Source: JBGSYN01 sp041750975 (GTDB lineage: Bacteria; Pseudomonadota; Alphaproteobacteria; Geminicoccales; Geminicoccaceae). Taken from it: a stretch of 63,941 nucleotides of DNA. A program made the position numbers and the translations under genes. The notes below the pieces were generated by a model. It saw only the letters and a program-made list of their open reading frames with translations, had not been told where the DNA came from and searched no databases. Where the stretch lies: assembly GCA_041750975.1 (NCBI GenBank), contig JBGSYN010000024.1, forward strand, positions 1-63,941, written 5' to 3'. This document shows positions 52,424 to 62,139 of the stretch, piece by piece (the stretch's first letter is position 1; every line of letters begins with the position of its first letter).

Positions 52424-52882
52424 ATGCGCAAATTGCTATTGGTCAGCACGGTAGCGGCAACAGCGTTGATTTCTGCACCTTTTGTCGCCGCCCAGGACGA
52501 AGCGACCGGAGTTGTCGCCTATCGGCAGGCGACGATGAAATCGTTCGGTGCGCATCTCGGTGCGGTCAAGGTGATCATTCAGGAAGAGCCGGAATTGATC
52601 GAGCAAGCCGGGCTTCATGCGCAGGCTATTGAGGGTCTCGCAATTGTGATACCGGCAATGTTTCCGGACGGCAGCGAGGGTCCGAAGAGCGCTGCGTTGC
52701 CCGCGATCTGGGAAGACCAGGCGGGTTTCGAAGCCGCGGCGAATGACATGGCTGAGAAAGCGGCGGCCCTTGGCGAAGCTGCGGCAAATGGCGATGTTCA
52801 GGCGGTGATGGAGGCCTATGCGACGCTCGGCAGAGACGGCTGCAACGGCTGTCACGACAATTACCGCGCGAAAAAGAACTGA
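52424..52882 (+). CDS. Cytochrome c556-like (cytochrome c' family), copy 1
   Basis: A 152-residue periplasmic haem protein. The signal peptide ends FVAAQD. A four-helix bundle follows, with YRQATMKSFGAHLGAVK containing the Met that would be the sixth haem ligand in c556 types, and the haem-binding CNGCH is at the C-terminus. The ATG at 52424 gives a clean signal. A close paralogue follows 162 bases later. Likely an electron carrier or NO/oxygen-linked protein; the exact role is unknown. Confidence 0.88.
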   Translation: MRKLLLVSTVAATALISAPFVAAQDEATGVVAYRQATMKSFGAHLGAVKVIIQEEPELIEQAGLHAQAIEGLAIVIPAMFPDGSEGPKSAALPAIWEDQAGFEAAANDMAEKAAALGEAAANGDVQAVMEAYATLGRDGCNGCHDNYRAKKN

Positions 52883-52894
52883 CGTCAACAAGAG

Positions 52895-52927
52895 GGCCGG
52901 TTCCGCCCTTCGGAACGCTGACCGGCC
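52895..52927 (+). other. Hairpin between the two cytochrome genes
   Basis: GGCCGGT and ACCGGCC form outer arms, with an inner TCCG/CGGA pair, starting 13 bases after the stop of the first cytochrome gene. No T-tract follows. It may protect or partly end the upstream message. Confidence 0.4.
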
Positions 52928-53044
52928 TTCGATCTCCTCTCGCCTCTACTGAACGGCCTTGCTGCTTTGCCGTCGCTATGGTGTGGTCTCTCCGCGCGGG
53001 GACGGAAATAGCGAACAAACCTCAAGACACGGAAATTGATAACC

Positions 53045-53500
53045 ATGCGGAAACTAGTCCTTGCGGCATCAGCGCTCGCAATTGCGTTCAGCTCAGTGCC
53101 CTATGTCGCCGCGCAGAATTCGGCGACCGGGGTCGTCGCCTATCGCCAGGCCACGATGAAAGCCATCGGCGCGCATCTCAATTCGGTCAAAGTACTGCTT
53201 CAGGAGCAGCCGGAACTGATCGACCAGGCGAGTATTCATGCCACGGCGATTGAGGATCTGGCAGTCGTGATTCCGACAATGTTCCCCGAAGGCAGCGCTG
53301 ACCCGGAAAGCGATGCGTTGCCCGCGATTTGGGAGGATCTGAGCGGTTTCGAGGCTTCGGCCATGAAGCTCCAGGAAACTTCGGCGGCATTGGCCGAAGC
53401 AGCAACTGGCGGTGACGTTCAGGCGGTCGCCCAAGCATTTGCCGCTGTTGGCAAAGACGGTTGTGGTGGTTGCCACAACGAGTATCGCGCCAAGAATTGA
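53045..53500 (+). CDS. Cytochrome c556-like (cytochrome c' family), copy 2
   Basis: A 151-residue paralogue of the preceding gene, clearly similar along its length (for example GVVAYRQATMKAIGAHLNSVK against GVVAYRQATMKSFGAHLGAVK). The signal ends YVAAQN, and the haem motif is CGGCH at the C-terminus with the Met in ATMK. The ATG at 53045 is preceded by an in-frame TTG that has no ribosome site. A palindrome ACCGGCCGGT lies just after its stop. The pair is a tandem duplication that has since diverged. Confidence 0.88.
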   Translation: MRKLVLAASALAIAFSSVPYVAAQNSATGVVAYRQATMKAIGAHLNSVKVLLQEQPELIDQASIHATAIEDLAVVIPTMFPEGSADPESDALPAIWEDLSGFEASAMKLQETSAALAEAATGGDVQAVAQAFAAVGKDGCGGCHNEYRAKN

Positions 53501-53674
53501 GTTCAACCGGCCGGTCAAGACAGTCACTTACCACGCCACGACTTTTCGTTTAGGTTTGTGTCATTCCGTCATCAGCAGGCGCAATGATGAACATACCTTG
53601 ATCGTTCGCATGGGATAGCCACCTGCAAGCTGACGGAGAAATGCGGATAGATATCGAGAAAGCGGCGCAGCAGA

Positions 53675-54529
53675 TTGGCAATCAGAGCATTTTTTGAAGG
53701 GTTTGGCCGGGTTCTGATCGGGGTATCGGCGGTAGCGATGCTGTGGCTGAGCCCGCTCGGGATGGCGATGCCCGGTGGGGACGCCTGGGCGCAAGCCCTA
53801 TTGGCTCCTGGATCGAGCGCCCGTGTTCAGGGTCGGCGTGGCGGCAGTGTCAATGTGCGGGCCGAACCGACGACCGATTCCAATGTCGTCGCCCAGGCGG
53901 AGCGTGACGATCTCGTGCTCATCTTCGAGAGTGTCGATCAGGGTACGTATGTCTGGCACAAAGTGCGTTCGGTCGACGAGGGTTTCGAAGGATGGATCCG
54001 CGAGGATCTGCTGAGTGGAATCACACCGCCAGCGGCAACCGACGATAATGGCGTCGCCGCCGATCAAGAAAACGACGGCGGGGCGGGGTCCGACGGCAAT
54101 CGAGCTCGCGTCGAAGCCGCTCAGCTTGAGTCGCCCGGACCTGATGAGGCCGTGCCGGAACGCCGTGCCGTGGACCAGTGGGTCGATTTGATCGTCGACA
54201 ATGTCTCCGCCATCGACGGTTGCTCATCGGTCAGTTCCGCACCGCCTATCAAGATACTGCAACTCTACGAAGCCAACCCGTCGGTAATGGGCGTTATCTT
54301 CCTTGATAGCGCCGGGCGAAGCTGGGACTGCATCATCTCGACCAATGCTCGCACGCCACGGCAGTTCAGTCCAGCTGGGACGACCTACCGGCTGATCAGT
54401 CGGCGGTCCGGCGCGAGCTTTATACGGACCCCGCAAGAGCCGCCTGAAGATGAATGCATCGAGGCCGAGGAAGTTGTCGACGAATCTCAGGGTGTGGTCG
54501 TGGGCTATCTGCTCGACGAGGTTTGCTGA
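53675..54529 (+). CDS. SH3-domain periplasmic protein
   Basis: A 284-residue protein. The N-terminus has one hydrophobic segment (VLIGVSAVAMLWLSPLGMAM) acting as a signal or anchor. A bacterial SH3 domain follows at about residues 45-110 (GGSVNVRAEPTTDSNVV, then GWIREDLL). The second half has no known domain but four Cys residues, probably pairing in the periplasm. The TTG at 53675 gives the best signal peptide; an ATG at 53738 would shorten it. Such SH3 proteins usually bind the cell wall. The 3' end overlaps the convergent DMT gene by 25 bases. Confidence 0.72.
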   Translation: MAIRAFFEGFGRVLIGVSAVAMLWLSPLGMAMPGGDAWAQALLAPGSSARVQGRRGGSVNVRAEPTTDSNVVAQAERDDLVLIFESVDQGTYVWHKVRSVDEGFEGWIREDLLSGITPPAATDDNGVAADQENDGGAGSDGNRARVEAAQLESPGPDEAVPERRAVDQWVDLIVDNVSAIDGCSSVSSAPPIKILQLYEANPSVMGVIFLDSAGRSWDCIISTNARTPRQFSPAGTTYRLISRRSGASFIRTPQEPPEDECIEAEEVVDESQGVVVGYLLDEVC

Positions 54530-55410
54530 GACACTGCAGCCAAGCGTCCTCGATGGCTGCGCAGCCTGATGAGGCTGTGCAGGGTAATGGTCGCTAGAAT
54601 GATGACGCCGCCGAGAAAAGCCTGAGGCGAGGGCCTGTCGGCAAGCACCAGCCAGACCCAGACTGGACCGAAGGCGGTCTCCAACAGCATGATCAGGCTG
54701 ACTTCGGCCGCGGGCAGATAGCGCGGTCCGCGCATGATCAGCATGAATGAAACGGGCTGCACGACGGCACAGAGTGCGATGAGATAGGGCAGTTTAGGTG
54801 CTGCCACGGTGACGGTCGGTGCGGCGATTGCGGCGACAAGGACGAGGCACACGCCGCCAAGTGCGAACGCCGCAGTCATGTCGAGATGCCGCGTCCGCCG
54901 CAAAATCGTGAAGTTCAGGGCGATCGATATCGCACAGCCGATCGCCGCGAGATTGCCGAGCAGATCCGCCGTGCGGGCCGACCCGGAGACGGTGATGGCG
55001 ACGCCTGCCATTGCGGCCACGATAGCAAGCAATGTGCTCCGATCCACGCCCTCGCGCGTGACAATCCACCCGAACATGGCCGCGAATAACGGGGCACTCG
55101 CAATGATCACGAGCACATTGGCGGGTGCCGTCGTGCTGATCCCCATGACGAACAGCGTGATGCCCAGGGGAAAGAAGAAGGCAACGCCGAGACCGCTCAG
55201 GCCAAGGCCGCGCCATGCTTGCCGCGGCCCGATACGGCGCCGCAGCAAGGGGATCACGCCGACGACGAGTGCGATGCCTAGCCCGCGCCAGAAGAGCAGC
55301 GTCCAGACATCGAGCTCGAGCAGGCGAATGAGCAGAGCGTCCGGCGACAGTACCAGTACCCCCGCCCCGGTGAGCAACAAACCCTTGAGATGATCCGAAT
55401 CCTGCGCCAT
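54505..55410 (-). CDS. EamA/DMT-family transporter
   Basis: A 301-residue inner-membrane protein with ten predicted helices in two similar halves, the EamA pattern (for example LLLTGAGVLVLSPDALLIRLL and ALCAVVQPVSFMLIMRG). Such proteins export small metabolites, but the substrate is unknown. The ATG at 55410 is preferred to an upstream TTG. It is divergent from the amidase gene. Confidence 0.87.
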   Translation of the reverse strand: MAQDSDHLKGLLLTGAGVLVLSPDALLIRLLELDVWTLLFWRGLGIALVVGVIPLLRRRIGPRQAWRGLGLSGLGVAFFFPLGITLFVMGISTTAPANVLVIIASAPLFAAMFGWIVTREGVDRSTLLAIVAAMAGVAITVSGSARTADLLGNLAAIGCAISIALNFTILRRTRHLDMTAAFALGGVCLVLVAAIAAPTVTVAAPKLPYLIALCAVVQPVSFMLIMRGPRYLPAAEVSLIMLLETAFGPVWVWLVLADRPSPQAFLGGVIILATITLHSLIRLRSHRGRLAAVSQQTSSSR

Positions 55411-55451
55411 GGCCTTCAATCAGGAAGCAAAGGCGCGCAGGAGGCGGTGCA

Positions 55452-56870
55452 ATGGAAGACTTGGTCAAGCTCAAAGCGCGCGACGTGGTACGGCATCTGA
55501 CAGCGGGAAATGTGTCGCCCCTGGAGTTGATCGATGCCTCGCTCGCCCGAATCGCGGCCATCGATCCGATCGTCAACGCCGTCCCGACAATCTGCGCCGA
55601 TCGTGCCCGCGCGCATGCGCGACGACTTGACGACCGGCCGGTCCAGGAGCGGGGCTGGCTGGCCGGCCTGCCGGTCCTGATCAAGGATCTCGTCGATGTC
55701 GAAGGGGTGCGCACCACCCATGGCTCGCCGATCTTCAAGGACTACGTGCCGGAGCGCTCCGCCATTCAGGCACGGCGTGTGGAGTGTCAGGGCGGTATCA
55801 TCCTCGGTAAAACCAACACGCCCGAGTTCGGGGCGGGGGCACAGACCTTCAACGAGGTATTCGGGATCACGCGCAATCCCTGGAACACGGCATTGACGCC
55901 GAGCGGTTCCTCGGGCGGATCGGCCGTGGCGCTCGCTACCGGCATGGCGTGGCTTGCCGACGGCTCGGACCTCGGGGGTAGCTTGCGCACGCCGGCGGCC
56001 TTTTGCAGCGTTGTCGGCCTACGCCCATCGCCGGGCCGGGTGCCACAAGGTCCAGCTGCTACTCCCTTTCAGACACTGTCGGTGGCAGGACCGATGGCCC
56101 GCGATGTGCGCGATCTCGCACTGTTCCTGGATGCGATGGCGGGGTTCGAGCCGGAGGATCCGCTTAGCTTCGATGCACCGCGAAGGTCGTTCGTCGAGGC
56201 GGCCGGGATCGCACCCAAACTCCGGTCTGTCGGGTTCAGCGCCGATCTTGGCGGCATCACCCCGGTCGACCCGGAGATCGGGGCCATCTGCGAAAAAGCC
56301 GCGTCGCTCCTGGGCAATCTCGGGGCGGAAATCGATGACGCGATGCCGGATTTCAGCGAAGCGGTCGAGATCTTCCGGGTCCAGCGGGCGTTGCAGTTCG
56401 CAACGACCAGGGCCGGACTGCTCGAGGGGCATCGCGATCTTCTGAAGCCCGAAGTCATCTGGAACATCGAAGCAGGGCTGCGCCTGACCCAGGCGGAGAT
56501 TGCCTGGTCCGAGCGGGCCCGGGGATCGCTGCAGCAAAGTGTCGCCGCCTTTTTCCGGAATCATGATCTGCTGCTCTGCCCTGCGGCCATCGTGCCGCCG
56601 TTCCCGGTCGAGACCCGCTATCTCGAGGAATTCGATGGCCATCTCTTCCCGAGCTATATCGATTGGGTATCGATTACCTTTGCCATCACGCTCAGCGGTT
56701 GCCCGGCATTGTCGCTGCCTTGCGGTTTCACCGCGAGCGGATTGCCGGTCGGTTTGCAGATGGTCGGGCCGCCTCGAGGTGAAGCGAAACTGCTGGCGGC
56801 GGCTGCGGCACTGGAAGACATTCTGGGCGTTGCGGGCGAAGTGCCGATCGATCCGCGGCAGCCGCTCTAG
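55452..56870 (+). CDS. Amidase-signature family hydrolase
   Basis: A 472-residue cytoplasmic amidase. The catalytic triad is Lys78 (PVLIKDLVDV), a cis-Ser at about 153 (PSGSSGGSAVAL) and the nucleophile Ser177 (DGSDLGGSLR). Relatives hydrolyse amides of amino acids, indole-3-acetamide and aryl compounds, and the Glu-tRNA amidotransferase subunit A shares the fold but here the GatB/C partners are absent. The substrate is unknown. The cyclase-like gene begins three bases after its stop. Confidence 0.9.
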   Translation: MEDLVKLKARDVVRHLTAGNVSPLELIDASLARIAAIDPIVNAVPTICADRARAHARRLDDRPVQERGWLAGLPVLIKDLVDVEGVRTTHGSPIFKDYVPERSAIQARRVECQGGIILGKTNTPEFGAGAQTFNEVFGITRNPWNTALTPSGSSGGSAVALATGMAWLADGSDLGGSLRTPAAFCSVVGLRPSPGRVPQGPAATPFQTLSVAGPMARDVRDLALFLDAMAGFEPEDPLSFDAPRRSFVEAAGIAPKLRSVGFSADLGGITPVDPEIGAICEKAASLLGNLGAEIDDAMPDFSEAVEIFRVQRALQFATTRAGLLEGHRDLLKPEVIWNIEAGLRLTQAEIAWSERARGSLQQSVAAFFRNHDLLLCPAAIVPPFPVETRYLEEFDGHLFPSYIDWVSITFAITLSGCPALSLPCGFTASGLPVGLQMVGPPRGEAKLLAAAAALEDILGVAGEVPIDPRQPL

Positions 56871-56873
56871 CCC

Positions 56874-58769
56874 ATGCGTCGTGCTCGCCCCCGAATCTCG
56901 ATTACGCAGGGCCTGTTCGCCGTAACCCTGACGATCGTTCTGGTTCTGGCGGCGACGATCATCCTCTACGCGCGTCACAAGAGCCGGGAGCAGGCCCTCA
57001 TTGCGGCGAGCGAACTGATGAATCAGTCGGTCGAAATCGTCCGGTTGCGCGTCGACGCCATCGTCGATCCCATCGATTCAGTCATCGCTTATTCCCGGTT
57101 CTGGTCAGAGCTCGCGACCTTGCCGACAGCCGAGGGTCACCCGGCGCGCGACCGCTTCGTCTCGTTGATCGACCAGTACCCTGAAGTATGGGCCATTCAA
57201 CTCGGATTCGATAATGGCGACTACTACTTGCTCGGCCCGACGGACCTGCGCCAGCCACAGCGTCTCCGCCAACTCGAGGCTCCGCCCGATGCTGTCTTTG
57301 TCGAGGAATCGATTTTGCGGTCGAGCCGTGACCCGGCACAATTGTACCGGCAGTTCCTCGATGCCGAGGGCAATATCATTACCGGCCGCACCATCTAAGC
57401 GGCCGACTACGATCCCAGGACCCGGCCCTGGTATCTGCAGGCTCAGGAAAGCGATGACGTTGTGCGTACCGATGTTTACACCTTCGCGTCGACGCAACAG
57501 CCGGGCATCACGATCGCGCGCGGACATGGCGACGTTGTCGTCGGCATCGACATCACCCTGCGTGAACTCGAGAGGTTTCTGCATTCCTTGCCGCAGGCCG
57601 GTGAGGGCATTGTCGCTGTTTTCCGCGACGACGGCACGATCATCGTCCAGTCGACACCCGTCCATGGGGACACATCGTCGACCGCAAGTCTGATCGAGGC
57701 TGTGCTTTCGTCCCCGCCGACGGGTGTCGAGACGACCGAGTTCGAGAGCGTCCCTTGGATCACCCGTGCGGCCGAGTTCGGGTTGAATGCCGGGCTCGAG
57801 GGGAATGTCCTGATCGCCATGCCGCTCGCCACGATCGTGGCGCCGATCGATCAGGCATCGACCAACACCGCTTTCGTCTCGGTTGCCATCGCTCTCGTCA
57901 GCATTCCCATCATCTGGCTGGTGGCGCGCCGTCTGTCGCGGCCCTTGCTCCATCTGGTCCTCGAGGCCGACAACATCCGTGACTTCGAGCTCGGCGAAGT
58001 CGTCCGGTCGGTGTCGATCGTCGATGAAATCCGCCGCCTCGAAGGGGCGATGGCGCTGATGCGCGCCCATCTCCGCACCTTCGCCCTCTATGTTCCCAAG
58101 GCACTCGTCAAGCAGCTGATCATGCAAGGAGATGCGCCGCAGCTGGGCGGCTCGAATCGCGATCTCACGGTCCTTTTTCTCGATCTCGAAAATTTCACCG
58201 CCATGTCCGAGCATCACGCACCCGAAGAGGTGATGCGGCGGATATCACGCTATTTCGAGGTCGTGACCCAGACCCTGCTGCGGCATGACGCGACCATCGA
58301 CAAATATATCGGCGACGCGGTGATGGCCTTCTGGAACGCACCGAACGAGACCGCGGATCATGTCGAGCGAGCCTGCCTTGCCGCCCTTCGCATTGTCGAG
58401 GTTGCCCAATGCGAAACCGAGACGTGGTCGGTGCCTGGAAGCGCCTCCTTGCGGACCCGTATCGGCATTCACTGCGGCGATGCCATCGTCGGCAATGTCG
58501 GTAGCACCGATCGGATGAACTACACGGCGCTGGGCTCGAATGTGAACCTGGCGGCGCGTCTGGAAGTGCTCAATCGCGATCTCGGGACCGAGATCCTGGT
58601 GAGTGCGTCGGTGGTATCGCGCGTCGGATCGCGGTTCGAATTCCGTCCGGCCGGGCAGGCCGTTCTGCGAGGATTCTCCGAAGCCATCGACGTCTACGAA
58701 CTGATCGCCGAACGGTCTCGCTCGACCGGCCGGGTCCTGGGCCCAGCAGCCGTGCCCCTTAACCGCTGA
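56874..58769 (+). pseudogene. Cache-HAMP-class III cyclase gene interrupted by an in-frame stop
   Basis: The frame opens with ATG 56874 and stops at TAA 57396-57398 (codon 175). It then continues in the same frame, open to 58769. Joined it would encode about 631 residues: an N-terminal helix, a periplasmic Cache-like sensor (DYDPRTRPWYLQA spans the stop), a second helix (FVSVAIALVSIPIIWLVA), a HAMP linker and a class III cyclase with metal aspartates Asp437 and Asp481 (LDLENF, GDAVMAF). One base change, such as CAA to TAA, explains the break. Everything after the stop is intact, so this may be a recent pseudogene, a sequencing error or a read-through gene. Reinitiation could occur at GTG 57462. 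Confidence 0.7.
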
Positions 58770-59256
58770 GCTTGGGCTTTTCGAGCTCGATCCAGACCAC
58801 CGGGCCGCCATGCCAATCGGCCTCGAGTTCGCCTCCGCTAATCCGATAGCCGCGCCGCATATACCAGAGAATGCCGGTATCGTTGACCCAGAGTGCCGTC
58901 AGCCGCGTCGGTCCCTCGATCGCCCGTTCGGCAGCCTGCAGCAGCGCGGAGCCAATGCCGCGACCCTGGGCTTCGGGTTCGGTGAAGAGGTATTTGACAT
59001 AGCCCGCGGTCGGATCGAACTGAACCAGACCGAGCAGCGAGCCGTTCTGTTCGGCGACCCAGCGGACATAGGATGGAGGCAACTCCAGCGGTGAGGAATC
59101 GGCCAGGAAATGAAGTGCGAAGCGGACCTTCCGTGCGTACTCGGCCCTGGACGCCGCCCGGCTCACCAACTCGCCGCAAGCGGCATCGTCCCGCTCATCC
59201 GCACGCCGCAGTACAAAGGAAAATGTCAAGGTCCGGACCTTGCCACGCAGCGCCAT
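58759..59256 (-). CDS. GNAT-family acetyltransferase
   Basis: A 165-residue acetyl-CoA-dependent N-acetyltransferase. The acetyl-CoA loop is QGRGIGSALLQAAERA, preceded by the strand VKYLFTEPEA. The substrate is unknown. It ends 11 bases inside the 3' end of the convergent cyclase gene and starts just ahead of the glutathione transferase gene on the other strand. Confidence 0.85.
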   Translation of the reverse strand: MALRGKVRTLTFSFVLRRADERDDAACGELVSRAASRAEYARKVRFALHFLADSSPLELPPSYVRWVAEQNGSLLGLVQFDPTAGYVKYLFTEPEAQGRGIGSALLQAAERAIEGPTRLTALWVNDTGILWYMRRGYRISGGELEADWHGGPVVWIELEKPKLSG

Positions 59257-59301
59257 CCGTCTAGACCTCTTTCAGGACAATGTTCGCAAAGGTGAGACAG
59301 C

Positions 59302-59922
59302 ATGATCAAGATCTGGGGGCGGCCGAATTCCATCAACGTGCAGAAGGTCATGTGGACCGTCGGCGAGATCGGACTCGAGCATGAGCGGATCGATGCCGGC
59401 GGCGCCTTCGGTGGTCTCGATAGCGAAGACTACGCAAAGCTCAATCCCAACCGATTGATCCCTGCCGTGGTCGACGGCGAAATCGTCGTCTGGGAATCCA
59501 ACGCCTGTGTCCGCTATCTCGCCGCCAAATACGGCAAGGCTGATTTTTATCCAGGTAGCGTCGAGGTGCGGGCTCACGCCGACATGTGGATGGATTGGCA
59601 GGCCATGACCGTGAATCCGCGCTTGGGCGTCGTTTTTTGGGGCCTGATCCGCACTCCGGTCGAGAAACGAGACATGAACGCCATCAACGAGGCCGCCAAT
59701 CGTGTCGCCGAGATGTGGAAGCGACTCGATCGATGGCTTTCGGATCGTACCTTCGTTGCCGGCGACGAGTTCACCATGGGCGACATCCCTGTGGGAGCCG
59801 CCTTCTACCGGTACAACGAGTTGCCGATCACACGCCCCCATCTCGCCAATTGCGAGCGCTGGTATCAGACCCTGAAATCGCGGGGCGCCTACCGGCAGCA
59901 TGTCATGATCCCGCTCACCTGA
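59302..59922 (+). CDS. Glutathione S-transferase
   Basis: A 206-residue cytoplasmic GST. The N-terminal thioredoxin-like domain starts MIKIWGRPNSINVQKVMW, with Ser10 as a likely glutathione-activating residue, and has the cis-proline segment NRLIPAVVDGEIVVWESNAC. The C-terminal helical domain follows from about residue 88. A good ribosome site (AAAGGTGA) supports the ATG. Role: detoxification or another conjugation; substrate unknown. Confidence 0.9.
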   Translation: MIKIWGRPNSINVQKVMWTVGEIGLEHERIDAGGAFGGLDSEDYAKLNPNRLIPAVVDGEIVVWESNACVRYLAAKYGKADFYPGSVEVRAHADMWMDWQAMTVNPRLGVVFWGLIRTPVEKRDMNAINEAANRVAEMWKRLDRWLSDRTFVAGDEFTMGDIPVGAAFYRYNELPITRPHLANCERWYQTLKSRGAYRQHVMIPLT

Positions 59923-59941
59923 GCCGCCACCGGCGCGTATC

Positions 59942-60802
59942 GTGTCTGAAACGGTAAGTGGCGCAGCGGAAGGCCGGGCATCGGAAAAGCCGGATCTGGA
60001 AGGCCACAAGGCTGAACATCACGCTGAAGAGAACCGCAGAGGGCCGCTCAAAATGCGGCTCAGAAGCCTCTATTTCGGCTCCAGCCACAAAGCCGCCCTG
60101 TTTCAGTACGGCCTCATGGCCTTCGATATCATTACCGTCAGCTTCTTCATCGTTACCACCTTTTCCCCGAACTATCCCTGGTTTCTGCCGCTCGAGATCG
60201 GGATCGGGCTCGTTCTGCTGCTTGATTTCATTGCCCGGATTGTTATTGCACCACGCCGGATCGGCCATCTCCTGCAGCCGGCGACGATCGCCGATATCAT
60301 CGTCATTGTCTCGCTCATTCTGCCGGCGTTTGTCGATCTCGGCTTCTTGCGGGTCTTGCGGTCGCTGCGGCTGCTTCGATCCTATCACCTGTTCGGGATG
60401 CTGAAGCGCGACAGCCATTGGTTTCGTCGCAATGAGGAAGTCGTCCAAAGTCTGCTCAACCTTGCCGTCTTCATCTTCGTCGTCACGGCAATGGTGTACG
60501 TGACGCAGCATGAGCACAATGAAGGGATCAACAACTACATCGATTCGCTCTATTTCACCGTTGCCACCCTCACGACCACCGGTTTCGGAGACATCACCCT
60601 GGTCGGCGAGTTCGGTCAGCTGCTCTCCGTGCTGATCATGATTTTCGGCATCTCGCTTTTTCTGCGGTTGATCCAGACCATATTTCGACCAGCCAAGGTG
60701 CGTCACACCTGCCCCGATTGCGGTTTGTTGCGGCACGATCCGGACAGCGTTCACTGTAAGCATTGCGGCCACGTTCTCAATATTCCGAACGAAGGCGAAT
60801 GA
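59942..60802 (+). CDS. Voltage-gated-type ion channel with C-terminal zinc ribbon
   Basis: A 286-residue membrane protein with six helices. S4 carries regularly spaced arginines (Arg137, 140, 143 and 146 in FLRVLRSLRLLRS), and the pore filter is T211-T-T-G-F-G-D217, close to the potassium-channel TVGYG type. The N-terminal 40 residues are hydrophilic. After the last helix there is a zinc ribbon with Cys257, Cys260, Cys272 and Cys275 (CPDCG and CKHCG). The start is GTG at 59942. A zinc-ribbon tail on such a channel is unusual and may sense metal or redox state. Confidence 0.85.
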   Translation: MSETVSGAAEGRASEKPDLEGHKAEHHAEENRRGPLKMRLRSLYFGSSHKAALFQYGLMAFDIITVSFFIVTTFSPNYPWFLPLEIGIGLVLLLDFIARIVIAPRRIGHLLQPATIADIIVIVSLILPAFVDLGFLRVLRSLRLLRSYHLFGMLKRDSHWFRRNEEVVQSLLNLAVFIFVVTAMVYVTQHEHNEGINNYIDSLYFTVATLTTTGFGDITLVGEFGQLLSVLIMIFGISLFLRLIQTIFRPAKVRHTCPDCGLLRHDPDSVHCKHCGHVLNIPNEGE

Positions 60803-61059
60803 TCCGGAAAGCGCTCGGGCTATCGCCCTCATAAACCAGAATTCATTGGTGCCGCACGCCGAATTGGCACAGAAATCGCCTTCGGGTATTCATCCCGCGC
60901 GCCCGTGCGGCGACCGGTGTGACCTCTTTCCCTTCCAAAGCCGCGGGCATGTGATGGGTCGGCGCACCGGTAAATTTGCTACTGCCAGGGGCGTACTCCT
61001 AGCTGACCGCTGTCTCGGCGTCAGCGTCCCGGTCAACCACAGCGACGAAGGACACTGCC

Positions 61060-62070
61060 TTGTTTCGTTCATTCTTCGGCGACCGACGTTGGTATTTCTG
61101 GTCGATCCTGGGCTCGATCCTGATCCTCGGCGCGACCTGGATTCAGGTTCAGGTCGATGTCCGGATCAATGAATGGTTCGGAAGCTTCTATAACCTGATC
61201 CAAGAGGCACTCGCGGATCCCGAAGCGGTTACCCTCGACGCCTATTTCGCGGAGCTTTTGACGTTCTTCCAGATCGCGGCGATCTATGTGGTGATCGCGG
61301 TTTTTCTCGACTTCTATATCAAGCACTATGTCTTTCGGTGGCGCACGGCCATGAACGACTACTACATGTCGCACTGGCAAAAGCTCAGACATATCGAGGG
61401 TGCCGCCCAGCGCGTTCAGGAAGATACCATGCGATTCGCCCGAATCGTCGAAGTCCTGGGCGTATCGTTCATGCGTAGTGTGATGACCTTGATCGCCTTC
61501 CTGCCGATCCTTTGGGAATTGTCCGCGACCATTACGGTGCTGCCATGGATCGGCCAAGTCGATCGGGCGCTCGTCTATGTGGCTATTCTTTCCGCACTCG
61601 CCGGCACCGTGCTCTTGGCTGCAGTGGGATACAAGCTGCCCGGCCTCGAATTCAATAACCAGAAAGTCGAAGCCGCCTACCGCAAGGAGTTGGTCTTCGG
61701 CGAGGATCATGCGGACCGGGCCGAGCCGCCGACGGTCCGCAATCTTTATGGGAATGTTCGCAAGAATTATTACCGATTGTTCTTCCACTACATGTATTTC
61801 GACGTTGCGCGCTATTCATATCTGCAAGCCAGCGTTCTCATACCGTACATCGCCTTAGGGCCTTCGATCGTCTCGGGTGCCCTTACCCTCGGCGTTATGC
61901 AGCAGATCATCCGCGCTTTCGGCAGGGTCGAAAATTCCTTCCAGTTCCTGGTCAATAGTTGGACGACAATTGTCGAGCTGATCTCGATCTATAAACGCCT
62001 GACGGCCTTCGAGCAGAACATCAGAGGCGACAAGGTGCCGGTGCACACGGTCAGTCAACCGGCCGAATGA
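61060..62070 (+). CDS. SbmA/BacA-like peptide transporter
   Basis: A 336-residue inner-membrane protein of the SbmA/BacA type (an ABC-exporter-like membrane domain without an ATPase, driven by the proton gradient). The start MFRSFFGDRRWYFWS and the segment EGAAQRVQEDTMRFARIVE are family hallmarks. The start is TTG at 61060 with AAGGA about 8 bases upstream; the open frame to 60846 is a shadow. Such proteins import proline-rich peptides and some antibiotics, and BacA is needed in intracellular symbionts. It is a little shorter than E. coli SbmA. Confidence 0.9.
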   Translation: MFRSFFGDRRWYFWSILGSILILGATWIQVQVDVRINEWFGSFYNLIQEALADPEAVTLDAYFAELLTFFQIAAIYVVIAVFLDFYIKHYVFRWRTAMNDYYMSHWQKLRHIEGAAQRVQEDTMRFARIVEVLGVSFMRSVMTLIAFLPILWELSATITVLPWIGQVDRALVYVAILSALAGTVLLAAVGYKLPGLEFNNQKVEAAYRKELVFGEDHADRAEPPTVRNLYGNVRKNYYRLFFHYMYFDVARYSYLQASVLIPYIALGPSIVSGALTLGVMQQIIRAFGRVENSFQFLVNSWTTIVELISIYKRLTAFEQNIRGDKVPVHTVSQPAE

Positions 62071-62139
62071 GCTTCAATCGTCTGGCGAGCGTGCCAGCCT
62101 TTTCCGGCAGCGGAATATAGCAGGACCACGCGATCCCGA

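Noticed and set aside
60803..61059. Possible small gene in the gap before the SbmA-like gene
   Set aside because: The open frame from 60846 has no ribosome site and continues out of frame across the SbmA-like start. I see no supported feature in this 257-base gap.
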